From Sinomonas gamaensis (GTDB lineage Bacteria > Actinomycetota > Actinomycetes > Actinomycetales > Micrococcaceae): DNA of 64,000 bases. Each line of letters opens with the position of its first letter. The stretch's first letter is position 1. The position numbers were made by a program, and so were the translations under genes. The notes under the pieces are model-generated. The model worked only from the letters and a program-made list of their open reading frames with translations. It ran no database searches and had not been told where the DNA came from. The stretch covers positions 450,151 through 514,150 of the forward strand of contig NZ_SSCL01000001.1 of NCBI RefSeq assembly GCF_005876955.1, written 5' to 3'. Of this stretch, positions 50,656 to 57,322 are shown in pieces.

Positions 50656-50691
50656 CACATTGCAAGCGGTTAAAAATATCATTGCGATGTG
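50656..50691. promoter_or_regulatory. Inverted repeat in the lrp-azlC intergenic region
   Basis: CACATTGCAA (50656-50665) and TTGCGATGTG (50682-50691) are inverted copies with one mismatch, flanking an AT-rich centre (TTAAAAATATC). The right arm runs into the azlC GTG start. This fits an Lrp binding site that controls azlC directly. Confidence 0.55.
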
Positions 50692-51405
50692 AAAAGACTG
50701 ATGGTCAGGGAGCCGTCCGAGCTCGCTGAGGTTGCGCAACGCACGTGGGTCATCTGGGCCGGGCTCTTCGCCTTGGGGATCGGCTTCGGCGTTCTCGTCA
50801 CGGGGCACGGCTTCCCTTGGTGGCTTGCGCCCCTCATGTCGGCGACCATGTTCGCCGGATCCGTCGAGTTCATTCTCGTGGGGATGCTCGCCGCCGGTGC
50901 CCCGTTGGGTGCGGTGGCCCTGACGACCTTGCTCGTCAACTCTCGCCATCTGTTCTACGGACTCTCCTTCCCCCTCCATCTGGTCCGCGGGCGGATGCGA
51001 AAGGCCTATAGCGTCTTCGCGCTCTGCGACGAGGCCTACGCGCTCACTGCCAACAGAGACCCGAACACGCTCACGAGCGGAAGCATTCTCTGGACCCAGT
51101 TCGGACTCCACGCCTCGTGGGCCCTCGGCGCGCTCAGCGGCGGAGTTGCGGGAGCCTACCTGCTCAGCGGATTGAAGGGGATGGGGTTCGTCCTCACCGC
51201 TCTGTTCATCGTGCTCACGATGGACGCCTACCGTGAGAACCCGGACCGAATCGTCCTGGGCCTCGCGTTGGGTGCCGCGCTCGTGGCCCAGGTGGTCCTC
51301 CCGGGGTCAATGGTTCTGCTTGCGATGAGCCTCTTCGCCATCGCCCTCATCGCCCGGAGCAAGTCTGCTCGCCCAGGCCACGTCCTCGGGGACTTTCGTG
51401 CCTGA
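50689..51405 (+). CDS. azlC: AzlC-family branched-chain amino acid exporter, large subunit
   Basis: A 238-residue AzlC/BrnF protein with about seven helices. GLFALGIGFGVLVTGHGFPW, ATMFAGSVEFILVGMLAAGA, LLVNSRHLFYGLSFPLHLVR and FALCDEAYALTANRD are the recognisable family blocks (NSRH and DE motifs). GTG 50689 gives the frame start but has no ribosome site, so the message may be leaderless; ATG 50701 is an alternative. With AzlD it exports branched-chain amino acids or methionine. Confidence 0.88.
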   Translation: MKRLMVREPSELAEVAQRTWVIWAGLFALGIGFGVLVTGHGFPWWLAPLMSATMFAGSVEFILVGMLAAGAPLGAVALTTLLVNSRHLFYGLSFPLHLVRGRMRKAYSVFALCDEAYALTANRDPNTLTSGSILWTQFGLHASWALGALSGGVAGAYLLSGLKGMGFVLTALFIVLTMDAYRENPDRIVLGLALGAALVAQVVLPGSMVLLAMSLFAIALIARSKSARPGHVLGDFRA

Positions 51406-51730
51406 CGCCGGCTACATCGCCGCCGCCCTCGCGAGCGCCGTCGCCATCACGGTGACCCTCCGCGCTATCCCGTTCGGCCTGAAAGCGCTCGTGCGGGAAT
51501 CAGCGCTCGTGACGAACCTCGGGCGGTGGATGCCCCTCGGAGCGGTCGCGATTCTGGCCACCTACTGTGTGGCTCGCATCGGGGCCAGCGGTGTGCCGGG
51601 AGAGGGCCTCGGCGAGCTGGCAGGCGTCGCTGTCACGGTGGGAGCCCATATCTGGCGCCGCAACGCAGTCCTGAGCATAGTTCTCGGAGCGGTGGTGTGC
51701 TTGGTGATCGCGAACGTCCTTCCTTCATGA
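51398..51730 (+). CDS. azlD: AzlD-family branched-chain amino acid exporter, small subunit
   Basis: A 110-residue protein with four hydrophobic segments and the AzlD pattern TVTLRAIPFGLKALVRESAL, WMPLGAVAILATYCVAR and ending LGAVVCLVIANVL. It overlaps the azlC stop by eight bases, so the two subunits are translated together. Exact amino-acid preference cannot be read from sequence. Confidence 0.86.
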   Translation: MPDAGYIAAALASAVAITVTLRAIPFGLKALVRESALVTNLGRWMPLGAVAILATYCVARIGASGVPGEGLGELAGVAVTVGAHIWRRNAVLSIVLGAVVCLVIANVLPS

Positions 51731-51820
51731 TTCGGGTTCACTCGCCACGCGGGGGGCAATAGGGCTGCGAGGTTCCGAGCCGGAACCTCGTCCATTGCAG
51801 TCACACAGGAGGATGCCGTC

Positions 51821-52042
51821 ATGCTGGAGAAGCTTCAGGAGATGGGTGTGAAAAGCGAATATGCGTATATGGCGGGGTTCGGGTCCATCGGTCTCTCGTT
51901 CGCCTCGTGGGCGCTCAGCCGTGTCAACCCCCGTCATGACCGGGCGCAGTCGGACCGCTGGGGGATTTTCGTAGGCCACTGGGCCCCCACCTTCTTCGCC
52001 ATCGGAATCGCCTTGCGCCTGGAGGAGAAGAAGGGCCACTGA
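51821..52042 (+). CDS. Small conserved hypothetical membrane-associated protein
   Basis: A 73-residue protein preceded by a clear GGAGG. It has two hydrophobic stretches (AYMAGFGSIGLSFASWALS and GHWAPTFFAIGIALRL) separated by a charged loop containing RVNPRHDRAQSDRWG. No catalytic motif. The strong ribosome site and protein-like composition support a real gene. Function unknown. Confidence 0.7.
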   Translation: MLEKLQEMGVKSEYAYMAGFGSIGLSFASWALSRVNPRHDRAQSDRWGIFVGHWAPTFFAIGIALRLEEKKGH

Positions 52043-52111
52043 GGCGTTTGCGGGTTTCCACCTAGGGCTCCCGGATGAGGGGAGGCCTCCCGCGGAAGCG
52101 TGCTCTGGGAG

Positions 52112-52153
52112 AGGCGAACGCGCCTCCGGTACAGGCGAACGCACCTCTAGTAC
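52112..52153. repeat. Two tandem 21-bp repeats with internal palindrome
   Basis: AGGCGAACGCGCCTCCGGTAC (52112-52132) is followed directly by a second copy differing at three positions. The first copy contains the hairpin GAGGCG-AACG-CGCCTC. It lies in the 211-bp gap between convergent small genes, so it may be a terminator or a protein-binding site. Confidence 0.5.
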
Positions 52154-52253
52154 ACCCGGAGGATTGCCTGGAGAGTGTTCGTGGGTGATCGTGAAGCGTC
52201 CGCCGACAAATCTGGCCGTATCATCGTCGCTTCGGGCCTTTTTCTGCTTGCGG

Positions 52254-52451
52254 TCAGTTCCGGCCGCTTTCGAAGTCGCTGCGCCACAGGAACCACGCAA
52301 GCCCCAGAGCCATGGTGAGTGGGAGGATCACGGGGCCGAACGCGGGCCACCACGAGAGGGCGAAGGCACCGACGGAGAGGACCACTGCGATCCGAAGGCG
52401 GATGTAAAGGCGCCGACGGACAGCAAGTCGTTGGGGTGTGGGAGCGGACAT
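52254..52451 (-). CDS. Small membrane protein, paralogue of the gene at 53376
   Basis: A 65-residue protein with a basic N-terminus, one or two hydrophobic segments and the ending PLTMALGLAWFLWRSDFESG. The gene at 53376-53573 encodes an equally long protein ending PLIFALGLAWVLWRNERDNG. The shared core A-L-G-L-A-W-x-L-W-R is unlikely by chance, so both should be real members of one small family. Function unknown. Confidence 0.68.
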   Translation of the reverse strand: MSAPTPQRLAVRRRLYIRLRIAVVLSVGAFALSWWPAFGPVILPLTMALGLAWFLWRSDFESGRN

Positions 52452-52628
52452 CGTTGATCCTCGTGCGTCAAGCCACGTTGTGCCACCAGCATCCTGCCGA
52501 CGCGCGCGCTCCTGCAGAGCCTAAGGTCCCCTCGTCAAGACCGACGGTGACGGTCGTACAGATCGCTTCGACGGAAATCGGACTTTCGGCCCAAGTCCTA
52601 GGCGACAGCAGGGTCCTACCCTTGCCTC

Positions 52629-53372
52629 ATGAACGCGTGGCCCCGTGGGCGTTCGTCGAAGAGGGCGCCCATCGGCGTCTCACGCACCATCCCCATCGCC
52701 CTCGGGCTTGGTCTGCTGCTCGCCCTCTCGGGCTGCTTCGGCGGCGGTTCGGCCGCGCCCTCATCGTCCGCAGCCGCAAGCTCGCCCACGCCCTCCCTGA
52801 GCGCTTCCTCGCCGAGGACATCGGCCTCCAGTTCCGCCACTTCCACACCCCCTCAGCAGTCCAGCGCACCCGGCCAGCCGAGCGCGGCGGCGAGCGCGCC
52901 GTCGTCGTCCGCTTTGTCGACGCCAAGCAGCACCGCCCCAGCTGCGGGAGGCGGGCTGCCCGAGCAGGTCGCGCAACTGGCGATCTACTACGTGGCCGTG
53001 GGCGACAACGGGGTCTCGGGACCGCTCATCGGCTGCGGCGACAGCATTGTCGCGACGGCCACCCAGCCGGTCCGCTTCACTGACCAGGTCGGTCCCGCCA
53101 TCCGGACACTCCTCGACAACCACAGCAGAACCGTAGGGATGTCCGGGCTGATCAATGTCCTGTCCCAGTCCTCGCTCAGCTATCTGGGCGGCAGCTTCGA
53201 TGGCACGACGATCACCATTTACCTCACCGGCCAATTCAATCTTGCGGGCGAATGCGACATTCCGCGCGCGAAGGCGCAGCTCGAATACACCGCGATGGCT
53301 GCCGCCGGGGCTTCTCGTGCAGCCGTCTATATTGACGGCAAGCCCATCGACGTGGTCCTGAGCCTCAGGTGA
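52629..53372 (+). CDS. GerMN-like domain lipoprotein
   Basis: A 247-residue secreted protein. The signal peptide ends in the lipobox LALSGC, with Cys36 as the lipid anchor. Residues about 40-105 form a Ser/Ala/Pro-rich linker typical of surface lipoproteins. The folded C-terminal domain (LAIYYVAVGDNGVSGPLIGC, VRFTDQVGPAIRTLL, ITIYLTGQFNLAGECDIPRA, YIDGKPIDVVLSLR) has the GerMN pattern. Such domains are seen in cell-wall-linked proteins such as LpqB and spore GerM; the role here is unknown. Two paralogous small genes flank it on the other strand. Confidence 0.72.
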   Translation: MNAWPRGRSSKRAPIGVSRTIPIALGLGLLLALSGCFGGGSAAPSSSAAASSPTPSLSASSPRTSASSSATSTPPQQSSAPGQPSAAASAPSSSALSTPSSTAPAAGGGLPEQVAQLAIYYVAVGDNGVSGPLIGCGDSIVATATQPVRFTDQVGPAIRTLLDNHSRTVGMSGLINVLSQSSLSYLGGSFDGTTITIYLTGQFNLAGECDIPRAKAQLEYTAMAAAGASRAAVYIDGKPIDVVLSLR

Positions 53373-53375
53373 AAC

Positions 53376-53573
53376 CTAAAACCGTCCGTTATCCCGCTCG
53401 TTGCGCCAGAGCACCCATGCCAGGCCAAGGGCGAAGATCAGCGGGAACACGGAGAACTTGAAGACGACTTCGCCGCCGAAGCAGACGATCGCGAACGCAA
53501 CAAAGCCGAGACGCCACCAGCTGATGCGCATCCATCGGGGCGGCACGACGGTGCGCTGAGAGACCACGGGCAT
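53376..53573 (-). CDS. Small membrane protein, paralogue of the gene at 52254
   Basis: A 65-residue protein: a basic start (VVPPRWMRISWWR), a hydrophobic stretch around LGFVAFAIVCFGGEVVF and the family ending FPLIFALGLAWVLWRNERDN. It is convergent with the GerMN-like lipoprotein gene, its stop four bases away. See the other copy at 52254-52451. Function unknown. Confidence 0.68.
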   Translation of the reverse strand: MPVVSQRTVVPPRWMRISWWRLGFVAFAIVCFGGEVVFKFSVFPLIFALGLAWVLWRNERDNGRF

Positions 53574-53737
53574 ACGGATCCTTCCTCCTACTGCCCCTTA
53601 CCCAGTCACCCTGCTCCTATGCCGAGGAGCGCCGGGCGCCTCCGTGTGCCCACGTCACTGGGGGTCTCCCGAAGCAACTCTTGAGCACAGGGCTTTGTGC
53701 CGTAGGCAGAGCAACCACGGACTCTGAGCATTGAAGC

Positions 53738-55060
53738 ATGAGCACGGAATTCTCTCCGGGAGGGAGCGACCGTAACGCTCCCCATGCTGGCCCCTCGGGG
53801 CATTCAGACTCTGACTTCTTCGCGTGGGTCCGCGGACTCGGCATCGTCCGGGGATCGGACCGGTGGGTCGGGGGCGTGGCCTCCGGTCTTGCGCATCGTT
53901 GGAGGATAGACCCGATCCTCGTGAGGGGTCTTTTCATCATCGTGGGACTGTTCCCCGGGATCGGCGTTCTGGCCTACGGCATCCTGTGGATGATCCTGCC
54001 GGAGCCCGACGGCCGGATCCACCTCCAGGACGCTATGCACGGGCGGTGGACGAGCGGCATGACGGGGGCCCTCGTCGCGGCAATCGTGGGACTGGGCGGC
54101 GCGCCGGTCGTCTGGTTCGGCGACACGCGCTGGACCGGGCCGGTCTGGATTCTCCTGTGGGTCGGCGTTGCCTTCCTGGTCGTCTATGGGATCACCTCCT
54201 CGCGACGGATGCACAGAGCCAGGCCGGCCTCGTTCGCAGGAGCCCCGCCGGACGCTCAATCTCCGCTGGGCTCACCGTATCTGTATGATCAGTCGGCGCC
54301 CCCTTCAGATCAGTCGGCCCCTGACCGCCTGCCCCTCCCTCCGGCTGAGCCTCCCACCCCGCCGCGCGCCTCGTATGGCTATACGACCCCGCAGGTACCG
54401 CCGCGAACGCAGCCTCCTCAAGCTGGCGGGCAGCACCGGCAGAGCGTGAGCGGCTCGTTTGTGGCCGTAGTCATGGGCCTCGCGGTCTTCGTTCCGGGCG
54501 TTCTGCTGGGGCTCCAGGTTTCGGGCTTCGCCGTCATCGACCCGAGCACTGGTGTTCTGTGGGCCCTCGCGGCCGGCATCATCGCGCTGGGCATCATCAT
54601 CGCGGGAATCAACGGCAGGACCTCCGGGGTCCTCTCCCTGTTCGCGGTTCTCGCGCTCGTGGCGGGCGTCATCACCCAGCCTGCCTATGACATCAGCCGC
54701 ACGCCGCGGTCGGTGACCTCCTCGCCGTCGACCGTACAAGAGGCAGCTCAGGGCTACACCATCACCGCTGCGTCCGGGCTGCTCGACCTTAGGGCCCTCG
54801 ACAATGCCGGCCCTCTGAGCTCCGATTCCGTGGTCCCCGTGGATGCCACCATGAGTCAGGTCCGCATTGAAATTCCCAAAGGTGTTCCGGTGCGGGTCCA
54901 AGCAGACGTGACGATGGGCAACGTGCAGTTCGGCAATCGGACGTCGGCGGGCCTGACTACGAGTGACTCCCAGACGTACAACCAAGGCAGTCCCGGGGCA
55001 ACCCTCGTGGTTGCCGTGCACGCCACCATGAGCAACGTCGAGATTGATCAGGAGCAGTGA
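53738..55060 (+). CDS. PspC-domain membrane protein with C-terminal beta domain
   Basis: A 440-residue protein. The PspC domain is at about residues 28-90 (IVRGSDRWVGGVASGLAHRW, IDPILVRGLFIIVGLFPGIG, YGILWMILPEPDG). After a helix pair comes a Pro/Gln-rich linker, four more hydrophobic segments at about 240-325, and a C-terminal domain with alternating polar strands (SGLLDLRALD, MSQVRIEIPKG, VRVQADVTMGNVQFG, HATMSNVEIDQEQ). This is the DUF2154/LiaF-like repeat seen in envelope-stress proteins. Likely an envelope-stress sensor or effector. A small membrane protein gene follows one base later. Confidence 0.8.
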   Translation: MSTEFSPGGSDRNAPHAGPSGHSDSDFFAWVRGLGIVRGSDRWVGGVASGLAHRWRIDPILVRGLFIIVGLFPGIGVLAYGILWMILPEPDGRIHLQDAMHGRWTSGMTGALVAAIVGLGGAPVVWFGDTRWTGPVWILLWVGVAFLVVYGITSSRRMHRARPASFAGAPPDAQSPLGSPYLYDQSAPPSDQSAPDRLPLPPAEPPTPPRASYGYTTPQVPPRTQPPQAGGQHRQSVSGSFVAVVMGLAVFVPGVLLGLQVSGFAVIDPSTGVLWALAAGIIALGIIIAGINGRTSGVLSLFAVLALVAGVITQPAYDISRTPRSVTSSPSTVQEAAQGYTITAASGLLDLRALDNAGPLSSDSVVPVDATMSQVRIEIPKGVPVRVQADVTMGNVQFGNRTSAGLTTSDSQTYNQGSPGATLVVAVHATMSNVEIDQEQ

Positions 55061-55061
55061 G

Positions 55062-55292
55062 ATGAGCAGCCTTCATCCCGAGCCGTTGGGGAACCTGCAG
55101 GGACCGAGTGTTGGAACGATTGTCTGGGGAGGCATCCTGGCGATCCTCGCCGGGCTCCTCGGACTCAGCCGGCTCGGCTGGCTGGTCCTGGAGCCCCGCG
55201 TCGCGGCGGTCACGCTGCTCGTTCTGGCCGGCCTCGGGCTCCTCGTCGGGGGCTTTCTGGCATCGCTGCGGAGTCGGAACGAAAGGCTCTGA
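55062..55292 (+). CDS. Small two-helix membrane protein cotranscribed with the PspC gene
   Basis: A 76-residue protein with two hydrophobic segments (VGTIVWGGILAILAGLLGLS and VAAVTLLVLAGLGLLVGGFL) and a short basic tail. AGGAG lies within the end of the PspC gene, and ATG 55062 is one base after that gene's TGA, so the two are coupled. The usual companions of PspC/LiaF-like genes in actinobacteria include such short proteins. Function unknown. Confidence 0.72.
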   Translation: MSSLHPEPLGNLQGPSVGTIVWGGILAILAGLLGLSRLGWLVLEPRVAAVTLLVLAGLGLLVGGFLASLRSRNERL

Positions 55293-55312
55293 CCCCTGCC
55301 GCATGAATGAGC

Positions 55313-55360
55313 CGAGTCGACCGCAGGCGAGCGAATTCTGCATAACCTGCGGTCGACTCG
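55313..55360. repeat. Perfect 15-bp inverted repeat
   Basis: CGAGTCGACCGCAGG (55313-55327) and its exact complement (55346-55360) flank an 18-base spacer. It lies 20 bp after the small membrane protein stop. It could terminate the PspC operon, though the spacer is long and no T-tract follows; a DNA-binding site is the alternative. Confidence 0.55.
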
Positions 55361-55534
55361 TGAGCGAACACTGTCGCGATGCCCGATTCGTGCTGCCCCA
55401 CCCCATTCTGAAAAAGGGGTGTGCGACCGGCTGGGCAGCTCAATTCCGTCCTATCTCGCCCCTTCTGTAGACCGTTATGATCAGCCTGCCTGGACGTATG
55501 CATCGCTGGGCACGTGCCGTGATGGGGGATAGTG

Positions 55535-56164
55535 ATGGAGCAGAGCAAGCCGGGGCCGGGATGGTACTCGGCCCCAGACCTTCCCGGGCAACTGCGGTGG
55601 TGGGACGGACGCGCGTGGAGTGGCTATTACCAGCCGCCTTTTTATCAGTCACCAGGCCGAGCTGCTATCGCGGAGCGGCCAAGACTTGCGCCGGAAGCTG
55701 CTGTCTATAACTGGGCGATGTGGGCCACGACGCTCCTTCCTTTCGCGGCGGGCCTTCTCGAAGTGCTGTGGTATCCGACGTTCCATTACAGGTATGTCGG
55801 TACCGGCAATCAGCGAAGCTTGGTCCCGGACACCACCTCTGTGCTGACACCCTCGTTCTTGATCGGGTTCATTCTCGTGTTCGTTGCGGCCTATGCGGCA
55901 TGGGGCCTTTCGGTCTGGTTCGCCTACGTGGATTGGAAGAGGCTCGAGCGGCTCGGTGTGGTGCGCCCGTTCCATTGGGCTTGGGCTTTCCTCTCGCCGG
56001 CGGTCTACTGCATTGGGCGTTCCGTCATTGTCTTCACGGTGGCGCGTCCCAGAGGGCTTGCCCCGGTCTGGGTGTTTGCCGGCGCCACGCTCGTCACCTC
56101 GATCCTTCTTGTGTGGAAGGCCGCAACAGTTTTCTCTGCCGTTTCACCGGTGATTTCTGCCTGA
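55535..56164 (+). CDS. DUF2510-domain membrane protein
   Basis: A protein of about 209 residues. The N-terminus (PGPGWYSAPDLPGQLRWWDG, then RAWSGYY) is the tryptophan-rich DUF2510 motif common in actinobacterial membrane proteins. Four hydrophobic segments follow (ATTLLPFAAGLLEVLWYPTF, FLIGFILVFVAAYAAWGLSV, WAFLSPAVYCIGRSVIVFTV, WVFAGATLVTSILLVWKAAT). GTG 55532 directly precedes ATG 55535. Function unknown. Convergent with the beta-propeller gene 12 bp downstream. Confidence 0.75.
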   Translation: MEQSKPGPGWYSAPDLPGQLRWWDGRAWSGYYQPPFYQSPGRAAIAERPRLAPEAAVYNWAMWATTLLPFAAGLLEVLWYPTFHYRYVGTGNQRSLVPDTTSVLTPSFLIGFILVFVAAYAAWGLSVWFAYVDWKRLERLGVVRPFHWAWAFLSPAVYCIGRSVIVFTVARPRGLAPVWVFAGATLVTSILLVWKAATVFSAVSPVISA

Positions 56165-56176
56165 GCTGGCTGGTCA

Positions 56177-57139
56177 TCACCGCCGCGCGTCGCTGAGCAC
56201 GATCTCGAACGGCGTTCCCGCTCCGGTGCCGAATTGCGAATTCACGACCGCGAGGGTATTTCCTATCAGCGCAGCAGTCGACGGGGATTGGAACAGCGGG
56301 CTGGCATCAGAAGCTTCGATAGTCGCAGTTGAGAGGTCAGCAGACAGCGCGAGGCGTGTGACGCGGTTCGCGAAATTCTCCATGACCCACATCGTGTGGC
56401 CTTGGAGGACAAGACCGTCCGGCGACGTCAACAGGGTATTCGGATCGCCATTCACAAGGATGCGTGCGCTTGCGCCGGTGATGGGGTCAACGGTGTAGAG
56501 CGTGCCCAGTCCGGTGTGGTCCACGATCAGCGTCTTGCCGTTAGGGCTCGCGAGGATCCCGTTGAGATTGAACGAAGAGCTTGTGTCGGCGGCGGGTCCC
56601 GACAGGTGCAACGTTCGCACTGTTCCGAGTTGACCCTGGGGGCTCACGGGGACGAAATAGAGTTCCGCCGCGGCGGAATTGGTGAACCACGCCCCGTCAT
56701 TGGTCAGCGCCACATCGTTGATGAAGGCGGGCCCGGAGGTGAGTTGGAAGGCGGCGACATTTCCTCCGGTCAGGGTGTTGTAGACGTAGGCCTGTCCGGT
56801 GGTTCCTCCGGCCACGAAGAGCAGTTGATGGGCAAGGTCCACTTTCATGCCCACCGCTTGTCGGCCTGCTGGCGCGTCAATGAAAAGCCGCGCAGTTTCA
56901 GTTCCGATATCTCCGCGGTAGATGTCTCCACTGTTGAGTTCGCCGACGTAGAAGGTCATTCCCGGCCCGGCGGCAATTCCCTCTGCTGAATTCACGGGAA
57001 TGGTGAAGCTGGTATCCGACGGCGGCGTCCCCAGCGCGGCCGGCGTGCCGACGGAGAAGCCGGCCAACAGCGCCAGCCCGATGGCTGCGAGTCGGAATGG
57101 GCGGATTCGCAGGGGTGCATGAGCATGTTCGCGAAACAT
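56177..57139 (-). CDS. Secreted NHL/SMP-30-like beta-propeller protein
   Basis: A 320-residue protein with a signal peptide (RLAAIGLALLAGFSVGTPAA, cleavage likely near residue 37). The rest consists of repeated blades: GIAAGPGMTFYVGELNSGDI, MKVDLAHQLLFVAGGTTG, FINDVALTNDGAWFTNS, LNGILASPNGKTLIVDHTG, GLVLQGHTMWVMENFANRVT. This is the pattern of SMP-30/gluconolactonase-like or NHL propellers. No catalytic residues can be fixed. GGGAG precedes ATG 57139. Secretion and lack of a lipobox suggest an extracellular protein. Confidence 0.76.
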   Translation of the reverse strand: MFREHAHAPLRIRPFRLAAIGLALLAGFSVGTPAALGTPPSDTSFTIPVNSAEGIAAGPGMTFYVGELNSGDIYRGDIGTETARLFIDAPAGRQAVGMKVDLAHQLLFVAGGTTGQAYVYNTLTGGNVAAFQLTSGPAFINDVALTNDGAWFTNSAAAELYFVPVSPQGQLGTVRTLHLSGPAADTSSSFNLNGILASPNGKTLIVDHTGLGTLYTVDPITGASARILVNGDPNTLLTSPDGLVLQGHTMWVMENFANRVTRLALSADLSTATIEASDASPLFQSPSTAALIGNTLAVVNSQFGTGAGTPFEIVLSDARR

Positions 57140-57288
57140 CGGTGCTCCCTCAGGGTGACTGTGAAGTGCGAGCCCCAGCTCATCGCGATGGCGCAGTCAG
57201 TTTAAGCAGTGAGTGCGGGCAGTGCCAGTCCTTGATCGTCGTGCAGTCGGTCGAAATGTGATACGGATCATGCTAACGTGAGACCTTC

Positions 57289-57300
57289 TGAATCGGTTCA
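57289..57300. promoter_or_regulatory. LacI-type operator upstream of the rhamnosidase gene
   Basis: TGAATCGGTTCA is nearly symmetric (TGAA...TTCA around a central CG), the classic LacI/GalR operator form. It lies 23 bp before the rhamnosidase start. No LacI gene adjoins, so the regulator is encoded elsewhere. Confidence 0.5.
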
Positions 57301-57322
57301 ATTTCGCCTTTGGGAGGACCGC

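Noticed and set aside
55303-55470. Short plus-strand frame with a C-x-x-C motif
   Set aside because: It runs through the 15-bp inverted repeat and lacks a ribosome site; the Cys pair is probably chance.
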